Numbered from the stretch's first letter, positions 41,770 to 53,716 are shown. The stretch is 64,000 nucleotides of DNA from an uncultured Bradyrhizobium sp. (GCF_947648125.1 NZ_CANSMR010000035.1:1-64000); one strand, 5' to 3'. The notes: generated from the letters alone by a model not told the origin. Made by a program: numbers and translations.

Positions 41770-42627
41770 TTAGACCCCTTTCCCAGCAATGAGGCCTTGC
41801 GGCCGGAATTTGATGAAGGCGATGGCGAGCACGAAGACGAGAACGTCGGCGACGACTGGAGACATGACCCATGGCAGCGCCGCGCTGAGCGTGCCGATCA
41901 CACCAGCGCCGGCGACCGGACCGATGAAGGACCCGACCCCGCCGACCATCACGGCAACGAAGCCCTGGATCAGGAAACGGATGCCGAGATCGGCAAACAG
42001 ACTGAACACCGGCACGATCAGCGCGCCGGCAAGCCCGGCCAGGGCCGCGCCGAACGCAAAGGTCGCGCCGTAGATCAACGGCGTCGAGATACCCGACGCG
42101 CGCGCCAGCGCCGGGTTCTCCAGCGTGGCGCGGACCCGAAGCCCGAAGCTCGTGCGCGCCAGCAGCAGATAGCAGCCGCCCATCACCAGTAGCGTGATCA
42201 CGATGATGGTGAAGCGCCAGGCCGAGATGTGGACGGAGCCGAGGTCGATCGAACCGCCGATCGGCTCCGGCACCGTGAGATAGAAGCCGCCAATGAGGCC
42301 ACGGACGCTTTCGCGGATGATCAGCCCGAGCGCATAGGTGCCGAGCATCGCCACGATCGGCGCGGCGTAGAAGCGCCGGATGATCAGCGCCTCGAGCACG
42401 AAGCCGATCGCGCCGACCACAAAGGGCGCGGCGACCATGCCGACCCAGACCGGCGCGCCGTGGGCGTAGGCCAGATAGGTCACATAGGCCCCGAGCAGGA
42501 CGAATTCGCCCTGCGCGAAGTTGAAGATGCCCATCATGCTGGCGATGATGCCGAGCCCGAGCACGACCAGCACGATGATCGCGCCGAAGCTCACGATCTC
42601 GAACACCGCGGCGAAGGTGCTAGCCAT
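41770..42627 (-). CDS. ABC transporter permease, LivH/UrtB type
   Basis: The product has 285 residues with eight predicted helices. Family blocks are IIVLVVLGLGIIASMMGIFN, then FAQGEFVLLGAY; and GLRVRATLENPALARASGIS, then a C-terminal GGVGSFIGPVAGAGVIGTL. It pairs with the LivM-type permease. Its stop lies 5 nt before the binding-protein start, and the amidase is 42 nt upstream, so the order amidase-livH-binding protein-livM-livG-livF is a single operon. Confidence 0.93.
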   Translation of the reverse strand: MASTFAAVFEIVSFGAIIVLVVLGLGIIASMMGIFNFAQGEFVLLGAYVTYLAYAHGAPVWVGMVAAPFVVGAIGFVLEALIIRRFYAAPIVAMLGTYALGLIIRESVRGLIGGFYLTVPEPIGGSIDLGSVHISAWRFTIIVITLLVMGGCYLLLARTSFGLRVRATLENPALARASGISTPLIYGATFAFGAALAGLAGALIVPVFSLFADLGIRFLIQGFVAVMVGGVGSFIGPVAGAGVIGTLSAALPWVMSPVVADVLVFVLAIAFIKFRPQGLIAGKGV

Positions 42628-42669
42628 GGCGTTCGATCCATCGACCCTGCGTCTGCGACAAGCGGCGCC

Positions 42670-44184
42670 TCACATCTTCTTCCAGTCGCCGGCCTGCTCG
42701 AAGGCGTGCGCGGCGCGGTAGATGGTGGATTCCTCGAACATCCGCCCGACCAGCATCAGGCCGACCGGCAGGCCGTCGACCATGCCGCAGGGCAGCGACA
42801 TCGCTGGGTGGTGGGTGATGTCGAACGGCGCGGTGTTGGAGATCATCTCAAGTGCGCGGGCGACATATTCCTCGCGGCTGGCATTGGCCTCGGGCAACTT
42901 CGTCGCCTTCATCGGCGTGGTCGGCATCAGCAGCAGATCGTAGTCCTTGAACGCCTTGTCATAGGCCGCGGCCAGCCGGCGGGAGATGTTGAGCGCCTTG
43001 CCGTAGAAGCGCGGCCCGAAATTGTTGTTGATGTAGGTGCCGAGCATCATGAACAGCTTCGTCGTCTCCGACAGCGAGTCGGCCTGGCGGCGCCAGCCGC
43101 GATGGTGATCCATCAGCGAGGTCGAATAGAGGTCACCGCGGCTGAGGCCGTAGCCGTCGCCGAACATCATGGTCTGGGTCAGGCCCTCGGTGCCGATCGG
43201 AGTCCAGATCGCGCCGCCGAGCATGTGCATCGGGATCGACACCGTCTCGACACTGGCGCCGAGATCCTTGAAGCGCTTGGCCGCCTCGTGCACGCTTTCA
43301 TTCACCGCGGCCTCCGCGGTCGGCTGCTCAAAGCCTTCCTTGACGATGCCGATCTTCATGCCCTTGACGCCCTTGCCGAGCGCCTTGGTGTAGTCGTCTA
43401 CCTTCGGCGCCTTGATCCGGGGATCATAGCCGTCGTCGCCGGCGAGCACTTCCAGCAGCAGCGCGTTGTCTTCCACGGTCGCGGTCATCGGGCCGGTGTG
43501 GTCGACATAGATCTCGATCGGCATGATGCCGGTGTAGGGCACGAGGCCCCAGGTCGGTTTCATGCCATAGGTGCCGCAGAACGAGGACGGCATGCGGATC
43601 GAGCCGCCCTGGTCGCCGCCGATCGCCATGTCGACCTCACCGAGCGCGACCACGACGCCCGAGCCCGACGACGAGCCGCCGGCCGAATAGCCCATCTTGT
43701 GCGGATTGTGCACCGGCCCGTAGGAGCCGGTGTGGCTGCCGCCGGACAGGCAGAAGTGTTCGCAGTGGGTCTTGCCGGCGATTTCGGCACCGGCATCGAG
43801 CATGCGCGTGACGATGGTGGCGTCGAAGTCGGGCATATAGCCTTCCAGCGTCGACGAGCCGTTGGTCATGGGCACGCCGGCCAGCATGATGTTGTCCTTC
43901 AGCGCCACCGTCTTGCCCTTGAGCTTGCCGGAGGCAGCGCCCTTCACCGTCGACTTGCGGTACCAGGCGTTGTGCTTGTTCTCTTCCGGCGCCGGACGAT
44001 AGCCGGGCGTGCGCGGATATTTCACTTCGGGCAGTTCGTCCGGCATCGCGGCGACGAGGTTGTAGGCCTCGACCGAGCCCTGCATCAGGCCGCGGAACGA
44101 GGCCACGTCCTCATCGGTCAGGGACAGGCCGCATTGCTCGGCGACGGCACGAAGTTGCGTTGGCGTGGGAAGGACGACGGTCAC
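42670..44184 (-). CDS. Amidase (amidase-signature family, aliphatic/nitrile-pathway type)
   Basis: The product has 504 residues, GTG start at 44184 with AGGAG 6 nt upstream. The Ser-cisSer-Lys triad is visible: TVALKDNIMLAGVPMTNGSS (Lys), GYSAGGSSSGSGVVVALGEV (cis-Ser) and DQGGSIRMPSSFCGTYGMKP (nucleophile Ser). The length and the opening TPTQLRAVAEQCGLSLTDED resemble the amidases found beside nitrile hydratases in Rhodococcus and relatives. It hydrolyses an amide to acid plus ammonia in the cytoplasm. It heads the transport operon, so uptake and hydrolysis are coupled. No nitrile hydratase is in the window. Confidence 0.92.
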   Translation of the reverse strand: MTVVLPTPTQLRAVAEQCGLSLTDEDVASFRGLMQGSVEAYNLVAAMPDELPEVKYPRTPGYRPAPEENKHNAWYRKSTVKGAASGKLKGKTVALKDNIMLAGVPMTNGSSTLEGYMPDFDATIVTRMLDAGAEIAGKTHCEHFCLSGGSHTGSYGPVHNPHKMGYSAGGSSSGSGVVVALGEVDMAIGGDQGGSIRMPSSFCGTYGMKPTWGLVPYTGIMPIEIYVDHTGPMTATVEDNALLLEVLAGDDGYDPRIKAPKVDDYTKALGKGVKGMKIGIVKEGFEQPTAEAAVNESVHEAAKRFKDLGASVETVSIPMHMLGGAIWTPIGTEGLTQTMMFGDGYGLSRGDLYSTSLMDHHRGWRRQADSLSETTKLFMMLGTYINNNFGPRFYGKALNISRRLAAAYDKAFKDYDLLLMPTTPMKATKLPEANASREEYVARALEMISNTAPFDITHHPAMSLPCGMVDGLPVGLMLVGRMFEESTIYRAAHAFEQAGDWKKM

Positions 44185-44296
44185 GGCGCTCTCCTGAAGC
44201 TTTTGATCTTTGGATTTGATTTCCTGGATCGGATCCCTTGGGCACGAAGCAGCAGCGGCGCGTTGACCCGCGCGAACCGCTCACCCCGTCGCCGTA

Positions 44297-44324
44297 TTGA
44301 AAACGGAAATATTTTCCTTTTCAA
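44297..44324. promoter_or_regulatory. Extended palindrome upstream of the amidase operon
   Basis: A 28-bp imperfect palindrome lies here: left half TTGAAAACGGAAAT, right half ATTTTCCTTTTCAA, with 12 of 14 positions pairing. It lies 113-140 nt upstream of the amidase start. On the minus strand it contains GGAAAATATT, also present in the MarR/AmiC-like divergent region at 47023-47032. It could be a regulator site for the amide locus (inference). The remaining gap 44185-44507 holds only this and the family A repeat. Confidence 0.5.
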
Positions 44325-44399
44325 GTATTATTTCGCAAAACCGCTGACTAAGGCTGCCGGAACGCGCCTCAGGACAACCGGTGCGCACAGCGCTGTCCC

Positions 44400-44484
44400 C
44401 GTCATTGCGAGCGAAGCGAAGCAATCCATAGCTCGGCATAACGGGACGATGGATTGCTTCGTCGCTATGCTCCTCGCAATGACG
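44400..44484. repeat. Palindromic intergenic repeat, family A copy 2
   Basis: It begins CGTCATTGCGAGCGAAGCGA and ends CTCCTCGCAATGACG, with the centre CAATCCATAGCTCGGC. It has the same arms as the copies at 201 and 56552 and lies between the amidase and the first AmiC-like gene. Confidence 0.85.
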
Positions 44485-44507
44485 GTGATGCAAAGCATCA
44501 CAGCCTC

Positions 44508-45692
44508 TCAGATCGCCTTGATCACCCTGAAGTCGAGGCCGTCGGCTTCGGCGAGATACATCGGCATCCTGGCGTGGCCGCTGCGCACCGTGACCGGACC
44601 GCGCGGGCCGCGATAGACCAGGTTATCCGCTGCCGCGAGCAGCGGCCGCAGGTCCAGCGTGCCGGCGCGATTGGCGGCAGCCTCCAACAGGCAGAAGCCT
44701 TCATAGGCGGACTCGCCGCACGATCCGACCGGCGGCGCGAACGCCCCGAACATCGCGCGATAGCGGTCCCTGAAATCGTCACCGGCCTGCGAGCCGACGG
44801 AAGGGAAATAGCCGGAGGCACAGAACAGGTTCTCGGTCTTGTCGGCGCCGATGCCGAGCAGCGCCGTTTCGTCGAAACAGCCGGCAAAGCGCAGCGTGGT
44901 GGCGGCGAGCCCGGCCTCGGCGAAGGCGCGGTTGAAGGTCACGCCGTCGGTGCCGATCAGCGAGATGAGCACGACATCGGGCTTCGCTGCGCGGATCCGC
45001 TCCAGATGCGCCTCGTGATCGTCCTCGCCGACCGGCACGAACTCCTCGCCGACCACGAGGCCCCCGGTCTCCTTGATGTAGCGCTTCACCGCGCGGTGCG
45101 ACTGCCATGGCCAGACATAATCGCTGCCGATCAGGTACCAGCGCCTGGCCTTCTTGATCTCGGCCAGCCAGTGGATCGACGGCCGGTTCTGCCAGCGCGG
45201 CGTCTCGCCGATCGCGATCACGCCCGGCGTCCGCTCGCCGCCCTCATAGACCGGCGTGTAGATGTAGGGGATCTTGCTGCGGGTGATGAGGTGACGCAGC
45301 GCGACACGCACCGCGCTGGTGTGCATGCCCATGATGAGATCGACCTCATCGGAGGCGATCGCCTGCTCGGCGCGGTCGATCACCGCGTCGATCGGGCCGC
45401 CGGCGTCGTAGACCTGGAACTCGATCTCGCGGCCGAGGATGCCGCCGCGCCGGTTGATGTCGGCGACCGCGAGTTGCGCGGTCGAGGTCGTAGCCGGCCC
45501 CCACATTCCGGGCGATCCGGAGCAACAGACGAAGCCGCCGATCCGCAGCCGGTTGCGCGCGCCGCGCGGACCGAACCCGCCACGATCCATCGGCGCGAGC
45601 ACGCGATCCGACGCCGCCGACGCCAGGTTCCTGAACAGCAGGGATGGCGGGAACGGGAGGTTTCTTGCCATGACGTTGGGCGTCGAATGCAC
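44508..45692 (-). CDS. AmiC-like receptor 1 (substrate-binding fold without signal peptide)
   Basis: The product has 394 residues with GTG start at 45692 and AGGAG 5 nt upstream. The first 40 residues (start VHSTPNVMARNLPFPPSLLF) have no continuous hydrophobic stretch, so the protein is probably cytoplasmic. It matches the AmiC amide receptor: MHTSAVRVALRHLITRSKIP, YIYTPVYEGGERTPGVIAIG, YLIGSDYVWPWQSHRAVKRY, and a late GPRGPVTVRSGHARMPMYLA. In Pseudomonas AmiC senses amides and silences AmiR. No AmiR-like antiterminator is present here. The next gene upstream is a 60 percent-like (by eye) tandem paralogue. Confidence 0.85.
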   Translation of the reverse strand: MHSTPNVMARNLPFPPSLLFRNLASAASDRVLAPMDRGGFGPRGARNRLRIGGFVCCSGSPGMWGPATTSTAQLAVADINRRGGILGREIEFQVYDAGGPIDAVIDRAEQAIASDEVDLIMGMHTSAVRVALRHLITRSKIPYIYTPVYEGGERTPGVIAIGETPRWQNRPSIHWLAEIKKARRWYLIGSDYVWPWQSHRAVKRYIKETGGLVVGEEFVPVGEDDHEAHLERIRAAKPDVVLISLIGTDGVTFNRAFAEAGLAATTLRFAGCFDETALLGIGADKTENLFCASGYFPSVGSQAGDDFRDRYRAMFGAFAPPVGSCGESAYEGFCLLEAAANRAGTLDLRPLLAAADNLVYRGPRGPVTVRSGHARMPMYLAEADGLDFRVIKAI

Positions 45693-45756
45693 ACCTGCTC
45701 CTGTCCGGCACCGGCACGCCGCTCACGGCATCGCCCTCGCGGGCGACGGTGCCACG

Positions 45757-46938
45757 CTAGATCGTCTTGATCACATTGAAGTCGAGACCGTCGGCCTCGG
45801 CAAGATAGATCGGCATTTCGGCGCGGCCGTCGCGAATGGTGACGGTGCCGCGGGCGCCGCTGTAGACGAGGTTCCGCGCCGCAGCGAACAACGGGCCCGT
45901 CGAGAGCGAGCGGGCCCGGTTGGCCGCCGCTTCGAGAAAGCGCATCCCCTCGTAATTGGACTGTCCGACCGAGCCGATCGGCGGCGCGTGCGGGCCGAAC
46001 ATCGCGCGATAGCTGATCTGGAACTCGTCATTGGTGCGCGAATCGACGCAGCCGAAATAGCCCGAGGCGCAGAACAGGTTCTCGGTCGCGTCCGGCCCGA
46101 TGCCGAGCAGCACGGTCTCGTCCATCGCGCCCGCATAGCGCAGCGTGGTGGCGGCGAGCCCCGCCTCGGCGAAGGCGCGGTTGAAGGTAATGCTGTCGGT
46201 GCCGATCAGGGTGATCAGCACGACATCGGGCTGGGCTGCGCGGATCCGCGCCAGATGCGGCGCGTGATCGTCCTCGCCGAGCGGGACGAACTCCTCGCCG
46301 ACCACCTGGCCGCCGGCCTCCTTGATGTAGCGCTTCACCGCGCGATGCGATTGCCAGGGCCAGACATAGTCGCTGCCGATCAGGTACCAGCGCTGCGCCT
46401 TCTTGACCTCGGTGAGCCAGTGGATCGCCGGGCGGCTTTCGGCGCGCGGCGTCTCGCCGATCGCCATCACCCCTAGCGTCCGCTCGCCGCCCTCATAGAC
46501 CGGCGTGTAGACATAGGGGATGCGGCCGGCCGTGACCTTGCGCAGCGCGAGGCGGACCGCCGAGATGTGCGAGCCCATGATCACGTCGATCTCGTCGAAC
46601 GCGATCGCCCGCTCCGCGCGGCGCACCACCTCCTCGATCGGGCCGCCGGCGTCGTACATCGACAATTCGACCTCGCGGCCGCGGATGCCGCCGCGCCGGT
46701 TGATCTCGGCAACCGCCAGCATGACGCTGTTGGCCGAGATCGGCCCCCAGATTCCGGGCGCGCCGGAGAAGGTGATGAAATTGCCGATTCTAAGCTTGCC
46801 GTCGGTGCCGCCACGACGCGAGGAGCCCGGCTTGACGGTCAAAGCGAGATCGGCCGCGCAGGACGACGGATTTCGAAACAGGTGCGGCGGCGCGACGGGC
46901 ATGCCGCCATACGCCTTGAAAGGGACCGTCGAAAGCAC
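45757..46938 (-). CDS. AmiC-like receptor 2 (tandem paralogue)
   Basis: The product has 393 residues. GTG 46938 is chosen because AGGAG lies 5 nt upstream, the same arrangement as in receptor 1; the frame is open to 47091. The N-terminus VLSTVPFKAYGGMPVAPPHL also lacks a signal peptide. It shares long blocks with receptor 1: AEINRRGGIRGREVELSMYD, YVYTPVYEGGERTLGVMAIG, WYLIGSDYVWPWQSHRAVKR, FAEAGLAATTLRYAGAMDET. The pair is a recent-looking duplication (64-nt gap). It is divergent from a marR gene across a palindromic region. Probably a cytoplasmic small-amide sensor or an atypical binding protein. Confidence 0.85.
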   Translation of the reverse strand: MLSTVPFKAYGGMPVAPPHLFRNPSSCAADLALTVKPGSSRRGGTDGKLRIGNFITFSGAPGIWGPISANSVMLAVAEINRRGGIRGREVELSMYDAGGPIEEVVRRAERAIAFDEIDVIMGSHISAVRLALRKVTAGRIPYVYTPVYEGGERTLGVMAIGETPRAESRPAIHWLTEVKKAQRWYLIGSDYVWPWQSHRAVKRYIKEAGGQVVGEEFVPLGEDDHAPHLARIRAAQPDVVLITLIGTDSITFNRAFAEAGLAATTLRYAGAMDETVLLGIGPDATENLFCASGYFGCVDSRTNDEFQISYRAMFGPHAPPIGSVGQSNYEGMRFLEAAANRARSLSTGPLFAAARNLVYSGARGTVTIRDGRAEMPIYLAEADGLDFNVIKTI

Positions 46939-47022
46939 GCCAACTCCTGTCTGGGAAGCAGTACGCAACGCAGCCAGCGGGCGGTCGCGGCATCCGCCCT
47001 TTGGTTGGGGGAATATCCTAGG

Positions 47023-47042
47023 GGAAAATATTGAATATTCAA
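47023..47042. promoter_or_regulatory. Palindromic operator candidate between AmiC-like and MarR genes
   Basis: GGAAAATATT at 47023-47032 runs into TTGAATATTCAA at 47031-47042, a perfect 12-bp palindrome, in the 178-bp divergent region. AT-rich inverted repeats of this size are typical MarR operators. The GGAAAATATT core recurs in the palindrome upstream of the amidase. Confidence 0.55.
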
Positions 47043-47116
47043 CAATTGAAGTGCATATAGAAATGGCATGAGTTGCCGGACATTCATTCACCGGGTCAGG
47101 AACCAGGTCTCACGCC

Positions 47117-47560
47117 GTGGCTAAACCGCCGAAAGAAAATTCCCCGATCACCGAACACCTCACCTACCTGCTCGCGCAAGCCAACCGGGAGATCAACCGG
47201 CAGTTGGAGACGCGGCTGGCCAAGGAAGGCGTGCCGGTCGAGCAGTGGCGCATCCTCAAAGTGCTGTCCGACGGCAACGGACACTCGATGGGCGAGCTCG
47301 CCGACGCTGTGCTGCTCAACCATCCGACGCTGACCAAGATGATCGACCGCATGGTATCGGATGCGCTGGTCTATCGCGTGCAGGATCCGAAGGATCGCCG
47401 CAAGGTGCTGATGTTCGTCTCCGACCGCGGCAAGGCGCTGTGCCGCCGGCTGAACTCGCTGGCGGTGAGCCAGGAAGAGCACATCGTCGAGAGCTATGGC
47501 GACAAGTCGACCACCGAGCTCAAGCGCCTGCTGGAAAGCCTGATCGGCAGCGCAAACTGA
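47117..47560 (+). CDS. MarR family transcriptional regulator
   Basis: The product has 147 residues. The winged-helix core reads VPVEQWRILKVLSDGNGHSM, GELADAVLLNHPTLTKMIDR (recognition helix), MVSDALVYRVQDPKDRRKVL (wing) and MFVSDRGKALCRRL. Residues 10-30 form the dimer helix. It probably controls the divergent AmiC-like pair and perhaps the amidase operon. MarR proteins are usually released by a small phenolic or acidic ligand; here the ligand is unknown. It is convergent with the large membrane protein gene (14-nt gap). Confidence 0.9.
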   Translation: MAKPPKENSPITEHLTYLLAQANREINRQLETRLAKEGVPVEQWRILKVLSDGNGHSMGELADAVLLNHPTLTKMIDRMVSDALVYRVQDPKDRRKVLMFVSDRGKALCRRLNSLAVSQEEHIVESYGDKSTTELKRLLESLIGSAN

Positions 47561-47574
47561 GGCAACAGCCTCCG

Positions 47575-50010
47575 CTACGACGCCACCTCGTCCTGCGCCA
47601 CCAGGCCGGCCGGACGGACCGGCGTGAGGGCAGCATCAGCGACCGGATGGGCCAGCCGGTTGCCGACGATCATGATCGCGCACAGCACATAGCAGCAGAC
47701 GCCGAGTGCGAATGTCGTGGTGATGCCGAACTGGATCGACAGCCCCATGCCGAGCACGGAAGCAAGCATCGAGGTGATGCCGTTGGTGCTCCAGAAGAAC
47801 GGCAGCAGCCCGTCATGCCGCCGCCAGATGCCGAGGCCCAGCGGGAACATCATGCCCATGCAGAAAGCGGGCGGTGCCAGCAGCGCGACCGATACCAGGA
47901 TGCGGATGTCGGTCGGCGCCGAGCGCGCCCAGGCGGTGACCGCCGGCGTCAGCAGGCCTGCAACCACCAGCGTTGCAACCAGCGCCACGAGGCGAGCGAT
48001 CAACATGGCCGGCCGTGCAGGCGCGGCACCCACTGTCGCACTGCCGATGCCGCCGAACAGCAGGATCGTGAACAGCACGACGCTGAGCCCGTAGACGGGG
48101 TGGCCGAGGAACACCATCAGCCGTTGCATCTGCGAAATCTCGATCAGCATGAAGCCCATGCCGATCGCGGCGAAATAGGCCACCGGCGGCACCAGTGTGG
48201 CCACCGGCATCCGCCGCATCAGGCGCCTGAAGGGAATGCCGATGTAGTAGATGCAGATGCCGAGCTGGAAGACGAGCACCCATTTGATGACGGCGAGCGC
48301 TGCGTTGTGCCGCACATCTAGGCCATTTTTGACGAACAGATCGCCAAGTCGCCCGGTATAGAAGAAGAATGGCTTGTCGTCGGTCGAGGCCGCGATGTTT
48401 TCCGGCAATGAATCAAGGAAGCTCTGGTCGGCCCTGCCCGATAGAAGAGCCGAGGTGACATTGTCATACGCGATGTCAGGCCCGAGCAGCAGCTTGAATC
48501 CCTGTGCTTCCAGCCGGTCGCGCGCGCCCTGCCATTGCGCCGCGGTGAACGCCTCGGGCCGGGTCATGACCGTGACGATGCTGCCGACATTCGCCGCAAT
48601 CACATGCTGCGACAGTTCGGTCATCGGCACGCCCTGATGCTGCAGCGCCTCGGCCGCGATCGCAATCAGGCGATAGAACTCGCCGCGATAGACCGTTGGT
48701 TCGTACCAGCGCGACACCGAGAGCATGCCGCCCGGCTTCAGCGCGCGGAAGAAATCGTCCCACGCCTCCACGGTGTAGAGCCGGTTCTCGGTCAGCGTCA
48801 GCCCGCCGGCTGCGGTGGCGGCCCAGGTGTCGATCAGCGAGATCTGGATCAGGTCGTAGCGATCGGGCGAGTGGTTGATGTAACTGCGCGCTTCGGCATT
48901 GACCAGCGACACGCCGGGCTGGCGATTGAGATGGCCCGAATAATCGGCGAACTTGTCGGTCAGCACTTCGAAGATCGCAGGATTGATTTCGATGCCGTGA
49001 ATTCGCTGCGCGCCGAAATAGAGGCCGGAGAGGATGTCCCGGCCGCCGCCGACGCCGACCACGGCCACATCGCCCGGCCGTTGCTGCACCAGATAGGGCG
49101 CGTTGATGACGTCGTCCTTGAGATAGGAAACCTTGGTCAGATCGCCGGAGAAGCGGGTGATCGGCGTCGCCGCGTCGGCATCGATGTCGAGATAGAGCTG
49201 CTCGATCCTGACATCCGGGGTGCGCGAGAAGGACCAGCCGAACGGAATCGAGAGCCCGAGATCGGTCACGCGGATGCGCGAATAGGTGTTCCAGCGCTCG
49301 AACAACGTTCCGGTCTGCTGGGTGCCCTTGGCCCAGATCACGCCAAGATGGCTGCCGCCGGTTGCGGCAAGCGCGGTGTGAACCGCGGCGAGCGCAGCGA
49401 GACCAAGCGCGGCGTTGCGGCTCAGGCGCACATCGCTTCGGCCTTCGCCGTGACGGACCACGAACCAGCCGACGGCCGCGGCGCAGGCGCCGATCCACAG
49501 CGTCGCGCTGACCGGATCGATCACCAGCAGCACGAAGATGATGCCGAGGCATCCGACCGCGGCACCGACCAGATCGGCAGCGTAAAGCCAGCCGCCGACA
49601 TAGGGCAGCCGGGTCAGGAGAATCGTGATGCAGATGCCGCCCTCGGTAAACGGAATGGTGAAAGCCAGCGCCACCAGGGCGAGCGCAGACATGGCATATG
49701 CGCCGGGCACGACCAGCGGCGCATACAGAAAGGCACACATGGCGGCGACGCCGCTGATCGCGAACCGCGCGGCGTGACGGGCAAATTCCGGCGCCACACG
49801 CTCCGGCGCATAACGGGCGGAATCCTCATAAACCTTCATTGCACCGCGCGTCAGCCCGAACATCGCGAGGGCGATCGCCCCGAAAGCGAAGTGGTAATGC
49901 ACCATCACGCTGAAAAAGCGGGTGATGAGGATCTGATAGGCCAGCGTGGCCGACGCCAGCACGAAGATCGCCGGATAGTAGCGGCCGGGCATAGTCGTCG
50001 CGGTCTGCAA
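47575..50010 (-). CDS. Large membrane protein with spermidine-synthase-like domain
   Basis: The product has 811 residues. TTG 50010 is chosen because AGGAGG lies 7 nt upstream; an ATG at 49992 (MPGRYYPAIFVLAS) is the alternative. N-terminal helices (about 1-260) are followed by a methyltransferase-like spermidine-synthase domain with VAVVGVGGGRDILSGLYFGA, GIEINPAIFEVLTDKFADYS and LIQISLIDTWAATAAGGLTL. A second set of membrane helices follows (about 580-800). Membrane-embedded spermidine-synthase-like proteins of this type are widespread but poorly characterised. The aminopropyl-transfer Asp pair is not clearly kept, so enzymatic activity is uncertain. Confidence 0.82.
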   Translation of the reverse strand: MQTATTMPGRYYPAIFVLASATLAYQILITRFFSVMVHYHFAFGAIALAMFGLTRGAMKVYEDSARYAPERVAPEFARHAARFAISGVAAMCAFLYAPLVVPGAYAMSALALVALAFTIPFTEGGICITILLTRLPYVGGWLYAADLVGAAVGCLGIIFVLLVIDPVSATLWIGACAAAVGWFVVRHGEGRSDVRLSRNAALGLAALAAVHTALAATGGSHLGVIWAKGTQQTGTLFERWNTYSRIRVTDLGLSIPFGWSFSRTPDVRIEQLYLDIDADAATPITRFSGDLTKVSYLKDDVINAPYLVQQRPGDVAVVGVGGGRDILSGLYFGAQRIHGIEINPAIFEVLTDKFADYSGHLNRQPGVSLVNAEARSYINHSPDRYDLIQISLIDTWAATAAGGLTLTENRLYTVEAWDDFFRALKPGGMLSVSRWYEPTVYRGEFYRLIAIAAEALQHQGVPMTELSQHVIAANVGSIVTVMTRPEAFTAAQWQGARDRLEAQGFKLLLGPDIAYDNVTSALLSGRADQSFLDSLPENIAASTDDKPFFFYTGRLGDLFVKNGLDVRHNAALAVIKWVLVFQLGICIYYIGIPFRRLMRRMPVATLVPPVAYFAAIGMGFMLIEISQMQRLMVFLGHPVYGLSVVLFTILLFGGIGSATVGAAPARPAMLIARLVALVATLVVAGLLTPAVTAWARSAPTDIRILVSVALLAPPAFCMGMMFPLGLGIWRRHDGLLPFFWSTNGITSMLASVLGMGLSIQFGITTTFALGVCCYVLCAIMIVGNRLAHPVADAALTPVRPAGLVAQDEVAS

Positions 50011-50040
50011 GGCGCGACCTCCTGATCGAGCCTTGACCAA

Positions 50041-50359
50041 AGAGACGCTTTGATGCGCGTTGGCGGCTCACCCAACGCGCGCTGCAATACTGAGACACAG
50101 AGCCCTAACAAGTGATTGATTGGACGAGCCAACACCGACTTTGGGTAGTGGCCGGACCGGCGGCGGGCTTAGCGCGGGGTTACCCGGGAACCCAAAATCG
50201 CGAAAATACCGCCTCGCCGACAGACAGCCATGCCGGGAGGGTCCAACAAAAAGTCCGGTCAACATGTCGGAGTGCCGGTCGCGGGCTCGTCCTCCGAATG
50301 CGCGAACACTGCGCGCGGTTCCGGTTCATCCTCCTCATCGATCACAAGGATTTCCCCTG
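50041..50359. other. Intergenic stretch, no gene visible
   Basis: About 320 bp lie between the divergent membrane protein and VOC genes. I see no open frame with a credible start, no RNA-like structure and no copy of the window's repeat families; it probably holds promoters for both neighbours. Confidence 0.5.
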
Positions 50360-50794
50360 ATGACTTCGATCACGCCGTTCCTCTGGCTCGACAACAACGT
50401 CCGCGATGCCGTCGTCTTCTACAAATCGGTGTTCCCGAACGCCGAGATCGAGACCGTCAGCGACTTCATGGCGAGTTTTGAGCTCGAGGGGCAGCGGTTC
50501 TACGCGCTCAATGGCGGGCCGCAACACAAGTTCAACGAGGCAGTGTCGTTCTTCCTCAGCGTCGAGACTCAGGAGCAAGTGGACTACTTCTGGGAGAAGC
50601 TCACCGACGGCGGCCAGGAATCGCGCTGCGGCTGGCTCAAAGACCGCTTCGGCCTGTCCTGGCAGGTGATCCCGACGGCGCTGAGCCGCTATCTCGGCGA
50701 TCCCGACCGCAAGGCGGCCGATCGCGCGATGCAGGCGATGCTGAAGATGCAGAAGATCATCATCGCCGATCTTGACAAGGCGTTCGCCGGCTGA
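50360..50794 (+). CDS. VOC family protein (PhnB/3-demethylubiquinone-like)
   Basis: The product has 144 residues from ATG 50360 (AAGGA upstream). It opens MTSITPFLWLDNNVRDAVVF and continues YKSVFPNAEIETVSDF, typical of the PhnB-like subgroup of the vicinal-oxygen-chelate fold. FELEGQRFYALNGGPQHKFN and SRCGWLKDRFGLSWQVIPTA are also family blocks. The cellular role of this subgroup is unclear; the metal ligands of glyoxalases are not obvious. A GC-rich hairpin (CGGCGGGC / GCCCGCCG, 50812-50832) follows before the convergent secA stop. Confidence 0.88.
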   Translation: MTSITPFLWLDNNVRDAVVFYKSVFPNAEIETVSDFMASFELEGQRFYALNGGPQHKFNEAVSFFLSVETQEQVDYFWEKLTDGGQESRCGWLKDRFGLSWQVIPTALSRYLGDPDRKAADRAMQAMLKMQKIIIADLDKAFAG

Positions 50795-50851
50795 GGGCGA
50801 TGGAGCCTCGACGGCGGGCCAGACGCCCGCCGCGTCAGGACCTGCGGCGGC

Positions 50852-53716
<2,865 letters not shown>

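Noticed and set aside
42229-44616. 795-residue plus-strand frame over the amidase
   Set aside because: Antisense shadow of the amidase and a repeat; the amidase has a full catalytic motif set.
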